DNA of 34,532 nt from Pelagibacteraceae bacterium AG-464-B04 (GTDB lineage: Bacteria > Pseudomonadota > Alphaproteobacteria > Pelagibacterales > Pelagibacteraceae): the NCBI GenBank assembly GCA_003209225.1, contig QCRZ01000009.1, positions 1 through 34,532 of the forward strand, read 5' to 3'. The notes beneath the pieces are model-generated. The model was not told the origin of the DNA and searched no databases. It saw only the letters and a list, made by a program, of their open reading frames with translations. Shown here piece after piece: positions 8,737 to 17,286 of this stretch (position 1 is its first letter; every line of letters begins with the position of its first letter). A program made the position numbers and the translations under genes.

Positions 8737-10290
8737 TTAAATTGAATATTCTGGAAAATTTATATCAATTTTCGCACCATTGCCGTTAATATTATTAGAT
8801 GCGTTTATAGAACCGCCATGCAATTCAATGATGTTCTTAACAATATTTAAACCCAAACCTGTATGTTCTCCAAATTTTTCAGGTCGATTGCTATAAAATC
8901 TATTGAAAATCTGCTCTATATTATTTTCTTTAAACCCCGGGCCTTGATCTTCTACAATCAACTTAACTGTTTTATCCTTTAAATTTACAAAAACTTTAAT
9001 TTCACTATTTGGTGGACTGAATGAAATTGAATTATCAAGCAAATTTGCTAGGACTTGCTCCACGCGGCTTCCTACACCTAAAATGTTGGGCTGGGTTTTA
9101 TTATCAGTAGTTGTATCAAATTTAATCTTAATATTTTTTTTGGAGTTTAATAAATCGTTATTAAAATCATCTATTACAGATTTTACAATAGAAATTATAT
9201 CAACTTTTTGCATTTTTTCTCTAGATAATGCGGCCTCATCTTTTAGCATTTGAGAATAATCTGTTATAAGTCTTTCAATTCTTTGTACATCATGTGAAAT
9301 AATTTTTAAAAGTTTTGATCTTTTTTCTGGTTCATTAGTAGTATCTAAAAGTTCCGATGCACCCTTCAAAGATGCTAGAGGGTTTCTAATTTCATGTGCT
9401 AAATCTGTTGAAAAATTTTCAGCAATATTAATTCTTTTATAAAGATCTTGGGTCATATCATGTAGAGAGTTTGATAATTGCCCTACCTCATCTTTTCTTT
9501 TTAAAAAATTTTTAATCGTTCCTTTTTTTAAATCTTTATCTTTTATCCTTTTTGTGTAATCAACTAATCCTTTAATAGGTTTTAAAAAATATTTGTTTAA
9601 AAAAATTAAAAAAATTAAAATCACAAAGGCAACAGCCATAACTGTTCTAATAACAAAATTTTTTCTTTCTTCAACTGCTGTTACAATTTCATTGGAGGAC
9701 TCAGAAATAACAATATATCCTAGGTTTTGTTTATTAATATCAATATTTTGAATCGTAGAAACTATATAATTATTGTTAATTTTATTTTTTATTGCAAATG
9801 GTTTACCAAATTTTTTTGAATTTTTGTATTTTAAAATAACATCTTTGATTTTAGAAATTTTATTATTGTTTTTTAAATTTTTTAAAGGTTGGGTTAATGT
9901 TTTTTGGTTTTCAATTTCTCCTATTTTCATTTCTGTTACACTATAATTTTTTGAAAATGATCTTGGATCTAAATCTAAAATATCTGTATCACCTATTAAA
10001 CTAAGATTTTTGTTAAAAAATTGAACTCTATCTAAACTTTGAAACAAAAAACCAGTCGATAATAAAAAATTAGTAATTTCATTTTTTTCAAATTTAATAT
10101 TTAATCTTTCAATATGATTAGTGGTATTTTTTATTATTTCGATATGTTTTAAAGATTTTTTTTTAATTAAACTTGGCTCAATAGCCATTAAATAAAATAC
10201 TGTAAGCAAACCAATTATTAAAAAAATAATGAAGTTTATGGCTATGAATTTTTTAAGAATTGATGGATTTTTTCCAAAAAATATTTGCAT
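8737..10290 (-). CDS. chvG: Sensor histidine kinase, ChvG/ExoS-like
   Basis: This 517-residue membrane sensor has TM1 at about residues 15-37, a periplasmic domain of about 180 residues and TM2 at about 213-235. A HAMP linker, the HisKA dimerisation helix pair and a HATPase_c domain follow. The phospho-accepting H299 sits in DLAHEIRNPLASLKG. The N box (LLDNSISFSP), the G1 box (EDQGPGF) and the G2 box (HTGLGLNIVKN) are intact. The start overlaps the last base of the response regulator gene, giving tight coupling. ChvG/ChvI systems control envelope and acid-stress responses in Rhizobiales; the ChvG identity is inferred from the paired regulator and from ahcY downstream. The periplasmic ligand or partner is unknown. 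Confidence 0.87.
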   Translation of the reverse strand: MQIFFGKNPSILKKFIAINFIIFLIIGLLTVFYLMAIEPSLIKKKSLKHIEIIKNTTNHIERLNIKFEKNEITNFLLSTGFLFQSLDRVQFFNKNLSLIGDTDILDLDPRSFSKNYSVTEMKIGEIENQKTLTQPLKNLKNNNKISKIKDVILKYKNSKKFGKPFAIKNKINNNYIVSTIQNIDINKQNLGYIVISESSNEIVTAVEERKNFVIRTVMAVAFVILIFLIFLNKYFLKPIKGLVDYTKRIKDKDLKKGTIKNFLKRKDEVGQLSNSLHDMTQDLYKRINIAENFSTDLAHEIRNPLASLKGASELLDTTNEPEKRSKLLKIISHDVQRIERLITDYSQMLKDEAALSREKMQKVDIISIVKSVIDDFNNDLLNSKKNIKIKFDTTTDNKTQPNILGVGSRVEQVLANLLDNSISFSPPNSEIKVFVNLKDKTVKLIVEDQGPGFKENNIEQIFNRFYSNRPEKFGEHTGLGLNIVKNIIELHGGSINASNNINGNGAKIDINFPEYSI

Positions 10291-10988
10291 TAACTTACGT
10301 TCCAGCGATATCCACTACCATATCTGGTTTCTATTGCAGAAAATTCAGGATCTACTTTTTTAAATTTTTTCCTGATTCTTTTAACATGGCTATCAATTGT
10401 TCTATCTTCGATCTCGGTATTTTCTTTATAAGCAATATCCATCAATTGTGATCGCTCTTTGATAACCCCTGGTCTTTTTGCTAATTCTTTTACAATTAAA
10501 AATTCCGTTGTTGTTAATTTATCTGGTAAAGATTTTCCATCCCAATCACACTCAAGTTGCGATGGGTCTAATCTAAGTTTTCCATGAGAAATTAAATTCT
10601 TATTTTCCTCTACTCCTATATTTTTTTTTCTAAGTTGTACTCTAATTCTTTCAATTAAAATTTTTATTGAAAATCCACCTGACTTTTTAATAAAATCATC
10701 AGCGCCAAGTTTTAATCCAAGCAATTCGTCAATTTCTTCATCTTTTGAAGTTAAAAAAATTATCGGAATAGTGGTTTTTTTTCTTAGACGTTTTAATAGT
10801 TCTTCTCCATCCATTCTAGGCATTTTAATATCTATTACTGCTAGATCCGGAGGCGTTCTAGCAATACCAACTAGAGCTGTTTCTGCATCAATATATGTTT
10901 GGACTTTAAATCCTTCTTTTTCTAAAGCCATACTAATGCTAGTTAAAATATTTCTATCATCATCTACTAATGCGATTATCTGACTCAT
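10290..10988 (-). CDS. chvI: Two-component response regulator, ChvI-like (OmpR/PhoB class)
   Basis: This 232-residue DNA-binding response regulator has a receiver domain at residues 3-120, with the acidic pocket D9-D11 and the phospho-acceptor D53 in AVIDIKMPRMDG. The switch lysine lies in the LGADDFIKK segment. A winged-helix domain follows, with RTIDSHVKRIRKKF as the recognition region and the wing ETRYGSGYRW. The start at 10988 gives MSQIIALVDDD with no extra N-terminus. It heads the run to chvG, ahcY, tsaE, amgK and murU, and a candidate promoter lies just upstream. In other Alphaproteobacteria a chvI-chvG-hprK-PTS-ahcY order is common, so the identity is well supported by context. Confidence 0.9.
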   Translation of the reverse strand: MSQIIALVDDDRNILTSISMALEKEGFKVQTYIDAETALVGIARTPPDLAVIDIKMPRMDGEELLKRLRKKTTIPIIFLTSKDEEIDELLGLKLGADDFIKKSGGFSIKILIERIRVQLRKKNIGVEENKNLISHGKLRLDPSQLECDWDGKSLPDKLTTTEFLIVKELAKRPGVIKERSQLMDIAYKENTEIEDRTIDSHVKRIRKKFKKVDPEFSAIETRYGSGYRWNVS

Positions 10989-11002
10989 AATTAAAAATAA
11001 GC

Positions 11003-11030
11003 TATATATAGAAATACTAAATTGTCACAA
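11003..11030 (-). promoter_or_regulatory. Candidate promoter of the chvI-chvG-ahcY run
   Basis: On the minus strand a -35-like TTGTGA (11025-11030) is followed after 16 bases by a -10-like TATATA (11003-11008), about 15 bases before the chvI start codon. The region is very A/T rich, so chance matches are likely. No operator is evident. Confidence 0.35.
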
Positions 11031-11051
11031 ATTGGGCAAGCATTTGAACCA

Positions 11052-13823
11052 TTAATGTACTTCTCCCCAATTATATCCTGAATTTACATTAACTTCTAAT
11101 GGAATTGAAAACATGTGATATTCAGAGTTTGAAACTGATACCATTGCCTCTTTAATAGTTTTTTTAACATATGTCTCGTTTTTTTCTAAACATTCAAATA
11201 TTAACTCATCGTGAATTTGTAACAACATTTTCGTTTGCAATTTTTTATCCTGTTCAATTAATTTATTTATCTTAATCATTGCTAATCTAATAATATCTGC
11301 AGCAGAACCTTGGATAGGTGCATTAATCGCTGCTCTCTCTTGAAAACTTCTAATGCTAAAATTTTTATCATTGATGCCTCTGAGATGAATTCTTCTCCCA
11401 AAAATATTATTAACATAGCCTTGTTTCCTACAAACAGCTACTGTTGAGCTCATATAATCTTTTATTTCAGGAAATTTTTTAAAATAAGAATTTATAAAAT
11501 CTAAAGCTTCTTGGTTTGATACGGAAATTTGTTTAGCTAGACCATATTGAGTGATTCCATAAATAATACCAAAATTAATTGTTTTAGCTTTCCTTCTTAG
11601 ATCGTCGTTGATTTGATTGATAGGTACATTAAAAACCTGGCTTGCTGTTAGATTGTGAATATCCTCATTATTTTTAAATGCTCTTTTTAATTCTTTTACG
11701 TCAGCCATATCAGCTAAAATTCTCATTTCTATTTGATTGTAATCAGCAGAAATCAAAATATTTTTTTTTTCAGCTACGAAAGCTTTTCTAATCTCTCTTC
11801 CTTCTTCTGATTTTATTGGGATATTTTGTAAATTTGGATCGCTAGAGGCTAATCTTCCAGTATTTGTGGCTGCTAATAAAAAAGAAGTATGTACTCTTTC
11901 TGTTTTTTTGCTTATATGATCTTGTAAAGCATCTGAATAAGTATTTTTAAGTTTTGAAAGTTGCCTCCATTCTAATATTAGTTTAGGAAATTTTTGACCT
12001 GTAAGAGCAAGATCTTCAAGTATTTTTGCGTTTGTTGCTAAACTTCCTTTTTTTGTTTTCTTTAATTTAGCAATTTTAAGCTCATTATAAATTATTTCCC
12101 CAAGTTGTTTTGGTGAAGCAATATTAAAATCTTTTCCGGCTAATAAATATATTTCCTTTTCTATTTTTCTTAATTTTTCCTCAAATTTTTTAGAAAGTTT
12201 TTTAAGATACAAGTCATCAACTTTGATACCATTAAGTTCTAACTTTGAAAGTAGTTGTACCATTGGTTTCTCAAAAAATTCATAAACTCTATTTAACTTC
12301 TCTTTATTGAGTCTTGATTTAAGATGGTGATACAGTCTTAAAGTTACATCCGCGTCCTCCGCTGCATATTCTGTTGCTTTATTTAATTCAATATCAGAAA
12401 AATTTAATTTATTTTTTCCAGCACCAATTAAATCTTTATAGGAGATGGTTTTGTGATTTAAGTGAATTTCTGAAAGTGTATCTAGATTATGTTTATTGTT
12501 GCCAGCATCTAAAGTATATGAAATCAACATTGTATCTTCAATAGGATTAATCTCAATATTGTTTTGTTTAAAAATAATAAAATCAAATTTAATATTTTGA
12601 CCAACTTTTTTTATACTTGGATCTTCCAATATTGGTTTAATTTTTTCCAATACTAATTTTTTTTTTAAATTTTGGATATTTTTATGTGCCAAAGGAATGT
12701 AGCAAGCTTTATTGGATGCATAACTAAATGAAACACCAACTAGGGTGGCTTCTTGTAGGTTTAGGGAAGATGTTTCGGTATCAACAGCAATAACTGATTG
12801 TTCATTTAAAATATTTAACCATTTATCCAAACTTTTTTCATTAGTAATACTTTCATAAACTTTGGTGTTAATTTTTGATGATTGTATTTTTGTGGAATTT
12901 AACTCAAAATTTTTTTTTTCTGCTTCACCATAAAAACTTATAGTTCTACTTAATAACTTATTAAACTCCATTTCTCGGAGAAAATCATAAAGTTTTTCTT
13001 TTTGAACCTCTCTTAAAATAAAACTACTTAATTCATCCTTAACCGGAACATCATCTTTAAGGGTTACTAATTGTCTACTTAAAAGAGCCTTATCTTTGTT
13101 TGCCAACAAAGTTTCTCTTCTTTTATTTTGAGGAATCTCGCCAGCTTTCTTTAATAAAACATCTAAAGTTTTATACTTATTAATAAGCTCAGAAGCTGTC
13201 TTTATACCTATGCCTGGAACACCCGGAATATTATCAGAAGAATCTCCAGCTAATGACTGAACATCTATAACTTGTTCGGGTTTTACTCCAAATTTTTCAA
13301 TAACTTCTTTTTCACCCAAAACTTTATTTTTCATTGGATCATAAAGTCTAACTTCTTCAGAAACTAATTGCATTAAATCTTTGTCCGATGAAATTACTGT
13401 TACTTTAGCTCCCGCTTTAATAATTTGTTTTGTGTAAGTTGCTATTAAATCATCAGCTTCGTAATTAAGTAACTCTATTGATGGAAGATTAAATGCTTTA
13501 ACAGACTTTCTAATATATTCAAATTGCGGAGCTAAATCTTCAGGCGCTTCACTTCTGTTAGCTTTATATTCGCTATAAATATCATTTCTAAAATTTTTTC
13601 TTGCAGAATCAAATATTACTGCAAAGTGAGTTGGTTTATAGATCGAATCATCAGATCTTGAGTCTTCTAATAATTTAAATAACATAGAACAAAATCCACT
13701 TACTGCTCCTGTGGGCAATCCGTCACTTTTTCTAGATAAAGGTGGCAAAGCATAATAAGCTCTAAAAATGTACCCTGAACCATCAATTAAGTAAAAATGA
13801 TCTGTTTTTTTTATCGAATTCAT
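11052..13823 (-). CDS. polA: DNA polymerase I
   Basis: This 923-residue repair and replication polymerase fills gaps and removes RNA primers. Three domains are intact. The 5' nuclease is at about residues 1-290 (IDGSGYIFRAYYALPP, SSDKDLMQLV, GDSSDNIPGVPGIG). The 3'-5' proofreading exonuclease is at about 325-505 (AVDTETSSL with D-x-E, VGQNIKFD, YAAEDAD). The family A polymerase follows, with motif A (SADYNQIEMRILA), motif B (RRKAKTINFGIIYG) and motif C (LQIHDELIFE). Retention of the DTE exonuclease residues is notable because many bacterial PolA proteins have lost proofreading. The gene is a single unit, 63 bases upstream of chvI and divergent from the ABC ATPase with 52 bases between the starts. 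Confidence 0.98.
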   Translation of the reverse strand: MNSIKKTDHFYLIDGSGYIFRAYYALPPLSRKSDGLPTGAVSGFCSMLFKLLEDSRSDDSIYKPTHFAVIFDSARKNFRNDIYSEYKANRSEAPEDLAPQFEYIRKSVKAFNLPSIELLNYEADDLIATYTKQIIKAGAKVTVISSDKDLMQLVSEEVRLYDPMKNKVLGEKEVIEKFGVKPEQVIDVQSLAGDSSDNIPGVPGIGIKTASELINKYKTLDVLLKKAGEIPQNKRRETLLANKDKALLSRQLVTLKDDVPVKDELSSFILREVQKEKLYDFLREMEFNKLLSRTISFYGEAEKKNFELNSTKIQSSKINTKVYESITNEKSLDKWLNILNEQSVIAVDTETSSLNLQEATLVGVSFSYASNKACYIPLAHKNIQNLKKKLVLEKIKPILEDPSIKKVGQNIKFDFIIFKQNNIEINPIEDTMLISYTLDAGNNKHNLDTLSEIHLNHKTISYKDLIGAGKNKLNFSDIELNKATEYAAEDADVTLRLYHHLKSRLNKEKLNRVYEFFEKPMVQLLSKLELNGIKVDDLYLKKLSKKFEEKLRKIEKEIYLLAGKDFNIASPKQLGEIIYNELKIAKLKKTKKGSLATNAKILEDLALTGQKFPKLILEWRQLSKLKNTYSDALQDHISKKTERVHTSFLLAATNTGRLASSDPNLQNIPIKSEEGREIRKAFVAEKKNILISADYNQIEMRILADMADVKELKRAFKNNEDIHNLTASQVFNVPINQINDDLRRKAKTINFGIIYGITQYGLAKQISVSNQEALDFINSYFKKFPEIKDYMSSTVAVCRKQGYVNNIFGRRIHLRGINDKNFSIRSFQERAAINAPIQGSAADIIRLAMIKINKLIEQDKKLQTKMLLQIHDELIFECLEKNETYVKKTIKEAMVSVSNSEYHMFSIPLEVNVNSGYNWGEVH

Positions 13824-13875
13824 AAAATAATATTATCCTAAATCAAATAAGTGTTGTATTCGTTTTCAAATATTT

Positions 13876-14805
13876 ATGACAAAAAAAAATGCTGTTTTGG
13901 CAAACCAATTGACAAAAATATATACAAAGGACTCTAGCAATTCTGTTTTGGCTCTAAATAAATTAAACTTAGAGGTGAAACAAGGGGAAGTATTTGGTCT
14001 TCTTGGTCCTAATGGAGCTGGAAAAACTACATTTATAAATATTTTGTCTGGCACTGTTATCAAAACAAGTGGGGAAGTAAAAGTTTGGGGATTTAATTTA
14101 GATAAAAATCCAAGACAAGTTAGAGCTTCTATTGGAATTGTGCCACAAGAGGTAAATCTTGATGCTTTTTTTAGCCCTAGGAAACTTTTGGAATTGCAAG
14201 CTGGGCTATATGGTGTACCCAAAAATGAGAGAATAACTGACACCATACTTAAAATGGTGTCTCTTGAAAAACAAGCTGAAAGTTATTCCAGAAGTCTATC
14301 TGGTGGAATGAAAAGAAGATTACTAATTGCTAAAGCAATGGTACATAAACCACCGATACTTGTTTTGGATGAACCAACCGCTGGGGTTGATGTAGAACTA
14401 AGACAAAACCTATGGGAAAATGTCAAATATTTAAATAAACAAGGTGTAACAATTATATTAACAACACATAATTTGCTCGAAGCGCAAGAAATGAGTGACA
14501 GAATCGCAATTCTAAATAAAGGAAATCTTGTTGCTCTTGATACAACAAAAAATTTACTAGAAAAAATAGATACAAAAAAAATAACATTTAAAGTAAACAA
14601 ATTGATTGATTTATCTAAAAAAAAAATAGCTAATCTTTCTATATCTTCAAATACAAATAAAGAAATAATGGTTACATATAAAAAAAATGAGCACAAAATT
14701 GAAGAGGTAATAAATATAATAAAGAATGAAGGAGTTGAAATAGTCGATATGTCAACTGATGACGGGGATTTAGAAGATGTATTTATTCAGTTAACAAAAA
14801 ACTAA
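13876..14805 (+). CDS. ABC transporter ATP-binding protein (DrrA/NodI-like, ABC-2 type)
   Basis: This 309-residue protein is an ATPase subunit that would power an ABC-2 type exporter. Walker A (GPNGAGKTT) is at about residues 42-50, the signature SLSGGMKRR at about 140, Walker B (ILVLDEPTAGVD) at about 160, and the switch histidine in ILTTHNLLEAQEM. A C-terminal extension of about 90 residues, typical of drug or lipid-oligosaccharide exporters, ends in GDLEDVFIQLT. No permease gene is adjacent: the next gene is bioY, 31 bases away. The partner must be encoded elsewhere. BioY normally works with BioM-type ATPases of the ECF class, which this protein does not resemble, so pairing with BioY is unlikely. 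Confidence 0.92.
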   Translation: MTKKNAVLANQLTKIYTKDSSNSVLALNKLNLEVKQGEVFGLLGPNGAGKTTFINILSGTVIKTSGEVKVWGFNLDKNPRQVRASIGIVPQEVNLDAFFSPRKLLELQAGLYGVPKNERITDTILKMVSLEKQAESYSRSLSGGMKRRLLIAKAMVHKPPILVLDEPTAGVDVELRQNLWENVKYLNKQGVTIILTTHNLLEAQEMSDRIAILNKGNLVALDTTKNLLEKIDTKKITFKVNKLIDLSKKKIANLSISSNTNKEIMVTYKKNEHKIEEVINIIKNEGVEIVDMSTDDGDLEDVFIQLTKN

Positions 14806-14836
14806 ATTTAATATAGAATGACTTGGATAATTAATT

Positions 14837-15388
14837 ATGGAAGCTATAAATAAATATCAAATTAGTAAACTGATTAAAATTTCTGTAATAGTAATACTAG
14901 GAACTTTGATTCTAACCGTTTCTGCAAAAGTTAAAATCCCTTTTTATCCAGTTCCAATGACAATGCAAACTTTTGTTGTATTGTTTTTTGGAATTGCATT
15001 TGGTTATAAAATTGGTTTGATTACAGTGGGCTTATATCTATTTGAAGGAATTATAGGTTTGCCAGTATTTGCTGGTTCACCAGAAAAAGGGATAGGCTTG
15101 GTATATTTCACTGGTCCAACAATGGGGTATCTTATTGGTTTTTTAGTAGCTGTTTATATAGCGGGTAATTTTTCTTATGAAAAAAATTATTTTTTTATTT
15201 TTATGAAACTATTATTTGCAGTAAGTTTTATTTATATATTCGGTTTGTTGTGGTTAGGTTATTTAATAGGATGGGACAAACCAGTTTTTGAATTAGGTGC
15301 CCAACCTTTCTTGCTAGCAGAATTACTTAAATTATTGCTTCTTACAGTTTTGTCTTCTCATATTAAGAAATTTAAAAAAATTATTTAG
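14837..15388 (+). CDS. bioY: Biotin transporter BioY (ECF S component)
   Basis: This 183-residue membrane protein captures biotin for uptake. The family motif is clear: KVKIPFYPVPMTMQTF near residue 35, then LPVFAGSPEKG and the GPTMGYLIGF segment. About six hydrophobic segments are seen. BioY can act alone or with the BioMN energy-coupling module; neither bioM nor bioN is present here. No biotin synthesis genes lie in the window. The gene follows the ABC ATPase by 31 bases. Its 3' end overlaps the convergent regA-like gene by 8 bases. Confidence 0.93.
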   Translation: MEAINKYQISKLIKISVIVILGTLILTVSAKVKIPFYPVPMTMQTFVVLFFGIAFGYKIGLITVGLYLFEGIIGLPVFAGSPEKGIGLVYFTGPTMGYLIGFLVAVYIAGNFSYEKNYFFIFMKLLFAVSFIYIFGLLWLGYLIGWDKPVFELGAQPFLLAELLKLLLLTVLSSHIKKFKKII

Positions 15389-15938
15389 GTGATTTCTTAG
15401 ATAGTATCCTTTGGAGAGTTCTTCGATGCATTTTTAAACGTCTAGCTGTTTCGGATACGTTCCTATTACACAATTCAAATACCCTGTGGATATGTTCCCA
15501 TTTTACTCTGTTGGCTGACATGGGATCTTCGGGCGGATCAGCTTTTTTGCTTGGATCAGATAATAATGCTACTTCTATGTCACTTGCGTCCGCTGGTTTA
15601 GCAAGATAATCAATTGCTCCAGCTTTAACTGCCGCTACAGCTGTTGGGATATTTCCATAGCCTGTAAGCACAATAATTCTGCTTTCTTTCTTTGATTCTT
15701 GAATTTCTTTTACAACCTTTAATCCATTACCATCTTCTAATCTTAGATCGATTACTGCAAATGCAGGCTTAACTTCTTTTGCTTTAATAATACCAGATTT
15801 GACACTTTCGGCCTCGGTAACCTCAAACCCTTTTTTTATCATTGACCGGCTTAATCTGGTCCTAAAAGGTGCATCATCATCCACAATTAAAAGGGATTTG
15901 TCTTGAAAATCTTCTATTTTTTTAACTATATCAGTCAT
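15381..15938 (-). CDS. regA: Response regulator, RegA/ActR/PrrA-like
   Basis: This 185-residue regulator has a receiver domain (acidic pocket D20-D22, phospho-acceptor D64 in VIDLRLEDG, TGYGNIPTAV and the K-P pair in YLAKPAD). A proline-containing linker follows (ADPPEDPMSANRVKWEHI), then a short Fis-type helix-turn-helix at the C-terminus (SETARRLKMHRRTLQR). This layout and length match RegA/ActR/PrrA, the redox-responsive global regulators of Alphaproteobacteria. The kinase RegB is often encoded next to regA but is not in this window, so the partner is elsewhere or absent. The gene is divergent from the polyamine operon, with 169 bases between the starts, and could regulate it. Confidence 0.92.
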   Translation of the reverse strand: MTDIVKKIEDFQDKSLLIVDDDAPFRTRLSRSMIKKGFEVTEAESVKSGIIKAKEVKPAFAVIDLRLEDGNGLKVVKEIQESKKESRIIVLTGYGNIPTAVAAVKAGAIDYLAKPADASDIEVALLSDPSKKADPPEDPMSANRVKWEHIHRVFELCNRNVSETARRLKMHRRTLQRILSKKSPK

Positions 15939-15976
15939 TTTTTTTAATTAGCATTTATTGGAAGTGATATAGGAAC

Positions 15977-15996
15977 TTTTCAACAATTTTCAACAA
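15977..15996. repeat. Perfect 10-bp tandem repeat in the regA/polyamine divergent region
   Basis: The decamer TTTTCAACAA occurs twice back to back (15977-15986 and 15987-15996). It lies about 39 bases upstream of the regA-like start and about 111 bases upstream of the decarboxylase start. A period of 10 bases equals about one helical turn, as expected for side-by-side protein binding. No known binding motif is recognised. A chance origin in A/T-rich DNA cannot be excluded. Confidence 0.6.
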
Positions 15997-16046
15997 TGAA
16001 ATTTTTCCTTTACATTATTGTTCAATTAACTTAAGTGGAGAAAAAA

Positions 16047-16075
16047 ACTTTTTTTTATTTTTTTTTTAAAAAAGT
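16047..16075 (+). other. A/T hairpin in the leader of the polyamine operon
   Basis: The arms ACTTTTTT (16047-16054) and AAAAAAGT (16068-16075) are perfect reverse complements separated by 13 bases, almost all T. The structure ends 32 bases before the decarboxylase start codon. It could be a weak RNA hairpin in the leader. It is not a normal intrinsic terminator, since the stem has one G-C pair and no T tract follows. Confidence 0.4.
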
Positions 16076-16107
16076 GTTATGTGTAATTTATATGGAAGGC
16101 ACATGAA

Positions 16108-17286
16108 ATGCGGGAATTTAATAGCGTTAACGATTTAGTTAATGAATTAAAACCGGTAGATCCGATATATTGCATTAGGCCTAATTCTATTAGGTCAGCC
16201 TGTAATTGGTTTAATAAAAATTTTCCTGGAAAAATACTTTATGCAGTAAAAACTAACCCAAACGAAATAGTGGTAAACGAAATAAAAAATAGTGGCATCA
16301 ACGCATTTGATATCGCTTCCATAGAAGAAATAAAAATAATTAATAAAATTTCCCCAAATGCTGAGTGTTACTACATGAATGCAATTAAAAGTAGAGAGCA
16401 TATTAAAGAAGCTTACTTTAAATATAATATTAAAAACTTTGCTTTGGATAGTAAAGATGAACTGCTTAAAATAATTGAATCAACCAATAATGCAAAAGAC
16501 TTAAATCTATTTGTTAGAATATCTATCTCAAACGAACATGCTGAAGTTGATTTATCAAAAAAATTTGGAGCTATTAGTTCTGAAGCCTTGGGACTTTTTA
16601 GGCTAACAAAAGCCCATTCTGCAAAAATTGGATTAAGTTTTCATGTTGGTTCACAATGTATGCACCCAATATCTTACACAAAAGGTATAGGTGAAATAGG
16701 CAATATAATTAGAAAAACAAAAATAATTCCAGACTTTATTAATGTAGGTGGGGGATTTCCATCCATTTATCCAGACTTAAGACCACAATCGCTAGATAGC
16801 TACATATTTGAAATTAAAAAAGCTTTAGCAAATTTAAAATTAAATAAAATGCCACAATTAATCTGTGAGCCTGGAAGAGCTCTAGTTGCAGAAAGTGGGT
16901 CTACTATTGTTAAAGTAATACTTAGAAAAAAACAAAAGCTTTACATAAATGATGGGACGTACGGAAGTCTATTTGATGCAGGACAACCTAATATTATCTT
17001 TCCTGCTAGGATGATTCAAAATGGAAGAATAATTTCAAAAAAATTAACAGCATTTAATTTTTATGGTCCTACTTGTGATAGTATGGATTATATGAAAGGA
17101 CCTTTTATCTTACCAAACAATATTAAAGAAGGTGATTATATAGAATTGGGTCAAGTTGGTTCTTATGGGATAACATTTAGAACAAAATTTAATGGTTTCT
17201 TTTCTAATGAAATCTATAAAGTAAAAGATAATGCAATACTGTCAATGTATGAAAAAGAGGATGACGGCAAGTACCTTGTTGCTTAA
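16108..17286 (+). CDS. Fold III PLP-dependent decarboxylase (ornithine/lysine/arginine decarboxylase family)
   Basis: This 392-residue, eukaryotic-ODC-like (alanine racemase fold) decarboxylase makes the diamine precursor of polyamines. The PLP-binding lysine is K48 in YAVKTN. H179 in HVGSQ stacks on the cofactor, CEPGRALVAESG binds phosphate, and the catalytic cysteine from the partner subunit is C323 in GPTCDSMD. Ornithine is the usual substrate in Alphaproteobacteria, some homologues prefer lysine or arginine, and the sequence alone does not settle it. The neighbours (a deoxyhypusine-synthase-like enzyme and an agmatinase-type hydrolase) make arginine worth considering. The start is ATG 16108 with GGAAGG upstream, and the stop overlaps the next start as TAATG. 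Confidence 0.92.
   Translation: MREFNSVNDLVNELKPVDPIYCIRPNSIRSACNWFNKNFPGKILYAVKTNPNEIVVNEIKNSGINAFDIASIEEIKIINKISPNAECYYMNAIKSREHIKEAYFKYNIKNFALDSKDELLKIIESTNNAKDLNLFVRISISNEHAEVDLSKKFGAISSEALGLFRLTKAHSAKIGLSFHVGSQCMHPISYTKGIGEIGNIIRKTKIIPDFINVGGGFPSIYPDLRPQSLDSYIFEIKKALANLKLNKMPQLICEPGRALVAESGSTIVKVILRKKQKLYINDGTYGSLFDAGQPNIIFPARMIQNGRIISKKLTAFNFYGPTCDSMDYMKGPFILPNNIKEGDYIELGQVGSYGITFRTKFNGFFSNEIYKVKDNAILSMYEKEDDGKYLVA

Noticed and set aside
14837-15388. BioY paired with the upstream ABC ATPase as a biotin importer
   Set aside because: The ATPase has the C-terminal extension and motifs of ABC-2 drug exporters, not of BioM/EcfA. Adjacency alone does not support a complex.
15939-16107. speF-type leader RNA upstream of the decarboxylase
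   Set aside because: That motif is several hundred bases long with conserved elements I cannot find. The 169-base gap is too short and mostly A/T runs.
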